A stretch of 35,908 bases of DNA from an uncultured Oscillibacter sp. (GTDB lineage Bacteria; Bacillota; Clostridia; Oscillospirales; Oscillospiraceae): positions 1-35,908 of the forward strand of contig NZ_CANTJS010000031.1 of the NCBI RefSeq assembly GCF_947654275.1. The letters run 5' to 3'. Both the position numbers and the translations under genes were made by a program. The notes under the pieces were generated by a model. That model was not told the DNA's origin, did not search any database, and saw nothing but the letters and a program-made list of their open reading frames with translations. Positions 31,709 to 35,908 of this stretch are shown here, piece by piece (the first letter of the stretch is position 1; every line of letters starts with the position of its first letter).

Positions 31709-32500
31709 TTACCGCTCCTCCGCAGTCAGATTTTCCGGCAGCTCCCCCACCTGACGGACCGTGCACTCGTCGCCGCTGCCCGCCAGGTGCAGCACATGGG
31801 ACCGGCACAGCTCCAGCACCGCCAGGAAGGTGGCCACCACCTCGCTGCGGCTGCGGCTGCCCCGGAAGAGCTGGCGGAAATATGCCTGCCCCTTCCGTTT
31901 CAGGCTCCGCAGAATCTCCAGGGCCTTGTTCTCCACCGGGTAGGGCTCATGCTGCACAATATCCTGAAAGGCCGCCCGGGGCGGCGGCAGGCGGCGCTCC
32001 GCCCGGTTCTGAATCTCCGCCATGGCCAGCACCAGGTCGCCGGGCAGATGGTCGTATTCGTATTGCTTTCCCCGGTCCACTGGCTCCGGGTTCCGGGTGA
32101 AAATGCACCGCCCGAATTCCTCCAGCGGGGACAGCCGCGCAGCCGCCGCCTTGACCTGGGCATAGTTCTCCCCCCGGCGGCGCTCCTCCAGGGACTGGAT
32201 CAGGGCCTCCATCTCGCTTTTGGTCTCCTCATCCTCTATGGACAGCAGCATGCGGGTCTTGATGTACACCAGATGGGAGGCCATGGCCACAAATTCGCTG
32301 GCCGTCTCCAGGTCCATGCTCTGCCGCCGCTCCAGCCACTCCAGATACTGCTCGCAGATCAGGGAGATGGAGATATCCTGAATCTCCATCCGGTTCTTTC
32401 CCAGCAGAAACAGAATCAAATCCAGAGGCCCCTCGAAATCCTGCAGTTCCTCCGACCGGGAGTGGACCACCTTCTCCAATTTAAATACGGGACTTTCCAA
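31709..32500 (-). CDS. scpA: Segregation and condensation protein A
   Basis: Kleisin of 263 residues that bridges SMC heads. The N-terminus has the family motif FEGPLDLILFLLGKNRMEI followed by DISISLICEQYLEWL. The C-terminal winged helix includes EVVATFLAVLELCRS. The start is TTG at 32500, six bases after AGGAGG; a GTG at 32533 would place the ribosome binding site inside the gene. It follows the M50 protease gene by 66 bp. Confidence 0.95.
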   Translation of the reverse strand: MESPVFKLEKVVHSRSEELQDFEGPLDLILFLLGKNRMEIQDISISLICEQYLEWLERRQSMDLETASEFVAMASHLVYIKTRMLLSIEDEETKSEMEALIQSLEERRRGENYAQVKAAAARLSPLEEFGRCIFTRNPEPVDRGKQYEYDHLPGDLVLAMAEIQNRAERRLPPPRAAFQDIVQHEPYPVENKALEILRSLKRKGQAYFRQLFRGSRSRSEVVATFLAVLELCRSHVLHLAGSGDECTVRQVGELPENLTAEER

Positions 32501-32566
32501 AAAAACCTCCTGGCCCGCCGGAGACGGACGCACCTTATAAAATCAAACAGCCCAGGCCCGCAGCCC

Positions 32567-33226
32567 TCACGCAAACTGCATCACAAGGGACCACATCGCC
32601 CAGTCGGCCTGAGCAACGGCCTCCCGGATCAGATTCCCGGTAACGCCCAGCCAGGAGAGGGCCAGAAGCAGGAGCATCCCGCAGCGCTCATAGCGCATCA
32701 GCCCGAAATAGGTCCGCTCCGGCAAAAAGGCTCCCAGCACCTTGGACCCGTCCAGCGGCGGAATGGGCAGCAAATTAAAAATCCCCAGGCCGATGGACAG
32801 CGGCGCCAGATAAAGCCGACAGAAGATGAACAGTCTGTAAGCCGCCGAGGTATCCGATGCAATAAAGGGATACACCACCGGGCAGACCGCCATCGCCAAA
32901 AAAGCCAGCAGAAAATTGGAAACCGGTCCCGCCAGGGCGGTAACGGCCATGCCCCGTTTGGGGTTCCGGAAATAACGGGGGTCCACCGGCACGGGCCTGG
33001 CCCAGCCGAAGCCCACCGTCAGCATCATGGCCAAACCCAGCCAGTCGATGTGCCGCAGGGGATTCAGGCTCAGCCGGTGTCTGGCCCTGGCTGTGGGGTC
33101 CCCCAGGGCCAGGGCCGCCAGACCGTGGCAGGTTTCGTGGACCGTCAGGCACAGCAGAATGGCGGCCACCCGCATCAGGGTGCTCTCCAGCCAGGCAACA
33201 TCCAGAGACTGCATCAGCTGCCGCAT
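32567..33226 (-). CDS. Site-2-protease-like membrane metallopeptidase (M50)
   Basis: Membrane peptidase of 219 residues. The zinc motif HExxH is seen as VHETCHGLAALALGDP, and the third ligand lies in FNLLPIPPLDGSKVLG. NPLRHIDWLG and GPVSNFLLAF are also typical of the YwhC/SpoIVFB-like group. About five membrane spans. The substrate is unknown. A consensus promoter overlaps the ATG at 33283, so translation must start further down; the ATG at 33226 has GGAAGG at 9-base spacing, with an ATG at 33232 as the alternative. This gene usually precedes scpA. Confidence 0.88.
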   Translation of the reverse strand: MRQLMQSLDVAWLESTLMRVAAILLCLTVHETCHGLAALALGDPTARARHRLSLNPLRHIDWLGLAMMLTVGFGWARPVPVDPRYFRNPKRGMAVTALAGPVSNFLLAFLAMAVCPVVYPFIASDTSAAYRLFIFCRLYLAPLSIGLGIFNLLPIPPLDGSKVLGAFLPERTYFGLMRYERCGMLLLLALSWLGVTGNLIREAVAQADWAMWSLVMQFA

Positions 33227-33281
33227 TTCCATCCGCCTTCCGTTCCGCCGGGTCCCCGGCTTTTTTCCGTCATAATGGTTC

Positions 33282-33310
33282 ATTATAGCAGTTTACGGCG
33301 GAAAATACAA
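33282..33310 (-). promoter_or_regulatory. Sigma-A promoter of the M50-scpA-scpB operon
   Basis: Minus-strand TTGTAT (33305-33310) and TATAAT (33282-33287) are 17 bases apart, with an extended TGC before the -10 box. It decides the start of the M50 gene, because the ATG at 33283 lies inside the -10 box. Confidence 0.8.
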
Positions 33311-33393
33311 GGAAAATCCCCAGAGACCGGCAAAACGGCTGAAACCGGGAAAAAGGGAGACGGGCCGGCGGGCCCAGGACCTGAAACGGCAAA

Positions 33394-33429
33394 GGCCCGT
33401 CCCGGCTGGTTCAAAGGCCGGAACGGGCC
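33394..33429 (-). terminator. Terminator after sigG
   Basis: GCCGGAACGGGCC (33417-33429) pairs with GGCCCGTCCCGGC (33394-33406) over 13 bp with one wobble. On the minus strand TTTGCCGTTTC follows. It lies 5 bp after the sigG stop codon. Confidence 0.75.
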
Positions 33430-33433
33430 GCGT

Positions 33434-34204
33434 TCAGATGTTCTTTTTAATGGTATTGATGGCCCCCTTCTCCAGCCGGGAGACCTGGGCCTGAGAGATG
33501 CCCACCTCGGCGGAGACCTCCATCTGTGTCTTCCCCTCGTAAAAGCGGAGGGACAAAATCCGGCGCTCCCGGTCGTCCAGGCGCTTCAGGGCGTCCTTTA
33601 GGGCAATGCGGTCCGTCCAGCTCTCATCGGTATTCTGGGTGTCGCTGACCTGGTCCATGACGCAGATGGCGTCCCCCCCGTCAGAGTATACCGGCTCATA
33701 GAGGGAAACCGGGTCCACAATGGCGTCCATGGCAAAGACCACATCCTCCCGGGGGATGTCCAGCTCCTTGGCAATCTGCTCCACCGTGGGCTCCCGCTGG
33801 GTCTCGTTCAGCAGGCGTTCACGGACCTGAAGCACCTTATACGCGGTGTCCCGCATACTGCGGGATACCCGAATGGCGCTGTTGTCCCGCAGATAGCGGC
33901 GAATCTCACCGATAATCATGGGTACGCCATAAGTGGAAAATTTTACCGGCTGGTTGACGTCAAAATTGTCGATGGCCTTAATCAGGCCCACACAGCCCAC
34001 CTGAAACAGGTCGTCCGCGTTCTCCCCCCGGTTGGAAAAGCGCTGAATCACAGAGAGCACCAAACGGAGATTCCCCTCAATCAGCTGGCGGCGCGCCTCC
34101 TGGTCCCCCTCCTTGGTCCGGCGCAGCAGCGCCATGGTCTCTTCATTTTTCAATACTTTCAGCCTGGCGGTATTGACTCCCGCGATCTCGACCTTCCCCT
34201 GCAC
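33434..34204 (-). CDS. sigG: RNA polymerase sigma factor for late forespore genes (sigma-G)
   Basis: Sigma factor of 256 residues, close to the 260 of B. subtilis SigG. The N-terminal KVEIAGVNTARLKVLKNEE is specific to sigma-G. Region 2 has NLRLVLSVIQRFSNRGENAD and FQVGCVGLIKAIDNFD, and region 4 ends GISQAQVSRLEKGAINTIKK. The start is GTG at 34204 with AAGGGGG upstream. It directs forespore genes once engulfment is complete, and is a strong sign of a spore-former. Here it stands without spoIIGA-sigE upstream. Confidence 0.95.
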   Translation of the reverse strand: MQGKVEIAGVNTARLKVLKNEETMALLRRTKEGDQEARRQLIEGNLRLVLSVIQRFSNRGENADDLFQVGCVGLIKAIDNFDVNQPVKFSTYGVPMIIGEIRRYLRDNSAIRVSRSMRDTAYKVLQVRERLLNETQREPTVEQIAKELDIPREDVVFAMDAIVDPVSLYEPVYSDGGDAICVMDQVSDTQNTDESWTDRIALKDALKRLDDRERRILSLRFYEGKTQMEVSAEVGISQAQVSRLEKGAINTIKKNI

Positions 34205-34426
34205 AAAAACCGCCCCCTTGTGTATGCTTCCATAGCGGGAGGGCCGGGGCCATGCCTCTGCCCCTCGCCGCAAAGAAAGTATTTCCGGAGGCCATTTTTC
34301 CTATACTGAGACCTTTTGTCGCTTTCTGGTCCGGCAGGGGGCATCGGGGCAAAAAGGTTCTTGGACAGACCGGGCGGCGCATAGGGTTTCCACAGAATAA
34401 AAAAACCAAAACAAGGGGTGAAGGCC

Positions 34427-34705
34427 ATGCAGTGCAGATTCCGGGACCTGCGGCGGAAAGAGGTCATCAACATCCACGACGGCTGCCGGCTGGGGCTGGT
34501 AGGGGACGTAGACATCCAGATCCCCGAAGGGCAGACAGCGGCCATTGTGGTCTACGGCCCCGCCCGCTTCTTTGGCCTCTTCGGCAGGGGCGAGGAGTTT
34601 TACATCCCCTGGGACTGCATCCAGCGCATCGGGGACGACATCATTCTCATCGACAAGCATTTCCAGCGGCGGGACCCGAATCTGGAGCGGAAGCGGAGGC
34701 GCTGA
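34427..34705 (+). CDS. ylmC: YlmC/YmxH-family sporulation protein (PRC-barrel)
   Basis: Protein of 92 residues. It opens with CRFRDLRRKEVINIHDGCRL and continues GLVGDVDIQI, the PRC-barrel pattern of the YlmC/YmxH family, then FFGLFGRGEEFYIPWDCIQR and a basic tail. Relatives are found in spore-formers, but their exact role is not known. It is divergent from sigG. The ATG at 34427 has AAGGGG at 8-base spacing; a GTG at 34418 is possible but lacks one. Confidence 0.85.
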   Translation: MQCRFRDLRRKEVINIHDGCRLGLVGDVDIQIPEGQTAAIVVYGPARFFGLFGRGEEFYIPWDCIQRIGDDIILIDKHFQRRDPNLERKRRR

Positions 34706-34711
34706 CGGCCC

Positions 34712-34878
34712 CTAGGGCCTGTTCACATAAACCACGTGTGCGGATTTTCGAGCAAATTTTAGCCGAATGCGAGGCAAAAATTTGCAGGCGTACTGGCGTA
34801 CGGCAAAAATTTTTAACGAAGCAGGCGGCAAAATTTGCCGAAAAGACGTGTGCGCGGGCTTATGTGAACAGGCCCTAG
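34712..34878. mobile_element. MITE of 159 bp flanked by CTAG
   Basis: The terminal inverted repeats are perfect over CCTAGGGCCTGTTCACATAA (34711-34730) and its complement (34860-34879), and imperfect similarity extends to about 45 bases on each side. The CTAG at 34712-34715 and 34875-34878 fits a duplicated 4-base target, as seen with some IS5-family (IS427-group) elements. There is no coding frame. The interior has further complementary stretches (AAATTT, GCCG). A transposase elsewhere in the genome would be needed to move it. Confidence 0.75.
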
Positions 34879-35327
34879 GTCCATAGAGCCCGGTCGCCTT
34901 TTCCGGCGGGCCTTATCTCCGCAGGCTCTATGTGTACGATATAGGCGTCAAACCGCGGCCGCGGGCCCTTCCTCTTCGCTGCATTCCGGGCCGCGGTCCA
35001 GTAATCACAGTCCTCCATCTCCGTTAAAAAGCCGGACACGCGGCGCAGATACCCGGGCCGTTCCGAGTCAGACTCGAAACAGAAGTACACGCCCCGAATC
35101 CGCTTCACGGTCCCCGTCAGCGTATAAAGCCCCTTCCAGCTGTCGCCATGGGCATCATAGGCGTAGTCGACCCTGCCGATTTCCCGTTCCATTCCCTCCG
35201 GCAGAAAACTGCCGTCATGGACGGCATACCGTGAAACCGGCCATATGACCCGGCTGCCAAGGGCAAACCATCTCCCGCAGCAGGCCATTTCCCATTCCGC
35301 GTACCACAATGTGCAGTCATCCGGCAT
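34875..35327 (-). CDS. DUF6578-like protein of unknown function
   Basis: Protein of 150 residues. The opening LWYAEWEMACCGRWFALGSR, with its Cys pair, followed by VIWPVSR resembles DUF6578 proteins known mainly from actinobacteria; function unknown. No signal or membrane span. The ATG at 35327 lies behind AAGGAGG. Its stop codon TAG is part of the CTAG bordering the MITE, so the insertion may have changed the original end. The C-terminal GKGDRALWT should be treated with caution. Confidence 0.65.
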   Translation of the reverse strand: MPDDCTLWYAEWEMACCGRWFALGSRVIWPVSRYAVHDGSFLPEGMEREIGRVDYAYDAHGDSWKGLYTLTGTVKRIRGVYFCFESDSERPGYLRRVSGFLTEMEDCDYWTAARNAAKRKGPRPRFDAYIVHIEPAEIRPAGKGDRALWT

Positions 35328-35535
35328 AACAGGGCCTCCTTACAAATATTTTTACAGCAAACGTCATCATTCCAGACAGGCGGGCCGGCCTGGGGCCGGA
35401 CATTGTCCCGTCTTCCGGAAAATTGGCAGTTCCGATCAAAAAAACTCCCTTTTCAGATTGGATTGGTGTTGCGCAATGCCACTTGACAAAATAATCCGTC
35501 ATAGTATCTAAAGCGAGCAGTTACCCGCTGGATAT

Positions 35536-35724
35536 TTACGATAAGATACTTGCAATAATAGCGATTGTGCAAACTAATATTACTCCCACACTGAATACCA
35601 CAATCACTTTTTTAACCTGTTTATTCCCATTTACAGCCGTATCTATTGTATCTGAAAATGAAGCACAAAAAATGGCAACTATCATTAACAATACAGGCAT
35701 GAACAATAGAAAAATTTTTTCCAT
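35536..35724 (-). CDS. Small two-span membrane protein, unknown
   Basis: Protein of 62 residues with two hydrophobic segments (about 4-22 and 41-60) joined by a short polar loop containing NGNKQVKK. No family recognised. It is clearly AT-rich relative to its neighbours, suggesting recent arrival. Support comes from a GGAGGG ribosome binding site and a consensus promoter at 35757-35785. Confidence 0.65.
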   Translation of the reverse strand: MEKIFLLFMPVLLMIVAIFCASFSDTIDTAVNGNKQVKKVIVVFSVGVILVCTIAIIASILS

Positions 35725-35756
35725 ATTTCCCTCCGCAACTTCCGGTTTGCGAGCTA

Positions 35757-35785
35757 ATTATAGTACACAGTTATTACTGCATCAA
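35757..35785 (-). promoter_or_regulatory. Sigma-A promoter of the small membrane protein gene
   Basis: Minus-strand TTGATG (35780-35785) and TATAAT (35757-35762) are 17 bases apart. The leader of about 25-30 bases includes the GGAGGG ribosome binding site. Confidence 0.75.
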
Positions 35786-35908
35786 CTTGGTTTTGTAAAA
35801 ACTGCAAAAGTGATACCTCGGCAACACTTTTCTCAAAAGGGACGAAAGAAGCCATGTAGGATTGTCAAACAAATTGGACAAGGAACTCGGTTGGGGAAAG
35901 CCAAGAGA

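Noticed and set aside
31232-33601. Long open frame of 789 codons on the plus strand
   Set aside because: It is antisense to scpB, scpA and the M50 gene. It has Gln/His/Arg/Pro-rich composition typical of high-GC shadow frames and no domain pattern.
34204-34320. Sigma-F/G promoter in front of sigG
   Set aside because: GCATACACA occurs just before the ribosome binding site, but it is too close to the start codon and lacks a -35 partner.
1-35908. CRISPR array, tRNA or rRNA genes
   Set aside because: No regularly spaced direct repeats and no tRNA or rRNA hallmark sequences were seen.

Overview
The window comes from a high-GC, spore-forming, Gram-positive anaerobe, most likely an Oscillospirales (Clostridia) gut bacterium. 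The evidence is the Firmicutes gene order (M50-scpA-scpB-DUF2953-ytfJ-dacF-rluB and dxs-tlyA-nadK-argR-recN), sigma-G and other sporulation genes, strong AGGAGG ribosome binding sites, frequent TTG and GTG starts, and three BclA-type collagen-like proteins.

Layout. (1) 1-6.5 kb: a minus-strand operon for a Pot/Fbp-type ABC importer (lipoprotein, ATPase, two permeases) ending in a cytoplasmic glycerophosphodiester phosphodiesterase. A divergent LacI-type regulator faces it, and palindromic operators sit on both promoters. (2) 6.5-15 kb: an accessory and scrap region. It holds a relic of a second LacI-type regulator, an AT-rich broken unknown gene, a serine-recombinase tail, a frameshifted BspA-type leucine-rich-repeat gene, the ATPase end of a histidine kinase, a LytTR response regulator, an IS200-type element, three tandem collagen-like genes bracketed by inverted copies of a palindromic repeat, and a decayed IS66 remnant. 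(3) 14.9-19.4 kb, minus: trpS-tagO-mnaA plus a membrane-anchored unknown, from one good promoter. tagO carries an unusual Lys/Gln-rich tail. (4) 19.5-27.4 kb, minus: a large structured non-coding region (about 665 nt) followed by a four-helix membrane protein, dxs, tlyA, nadK, argR, a small unknown and recN. This order matches the OLE RNA/OapA locus described in Bacillus halodurans and relatives, so I call the non-coding region an OLE RNA and the membrane protein OapA. (5) 27.6-34.7 kb: rluB and dacF (with a sigma-F/G-like promoter), the ytfJ/DUF2953/scpB/scpA/M50 operon, sigG, and divergent ylmC/ymxH. (6) 34.7-35.9 kb: a 159-bp MITE flanked by CTAG, a DUF6578-like gene whose stop codon lies in the CTAG, and a small membrane protein.

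The most important item is the OLE RNA locus at 26690-27356. It has its own sigma-A promoter with 17-bp spacing, and its two ends can pair over about 18 bp. The collagen cassette with its bracketing repeats, the fragment graveyard, the GDPD-linked importer and the MITE are secondary points. All function calls are from reading the sequence; no database search was run.
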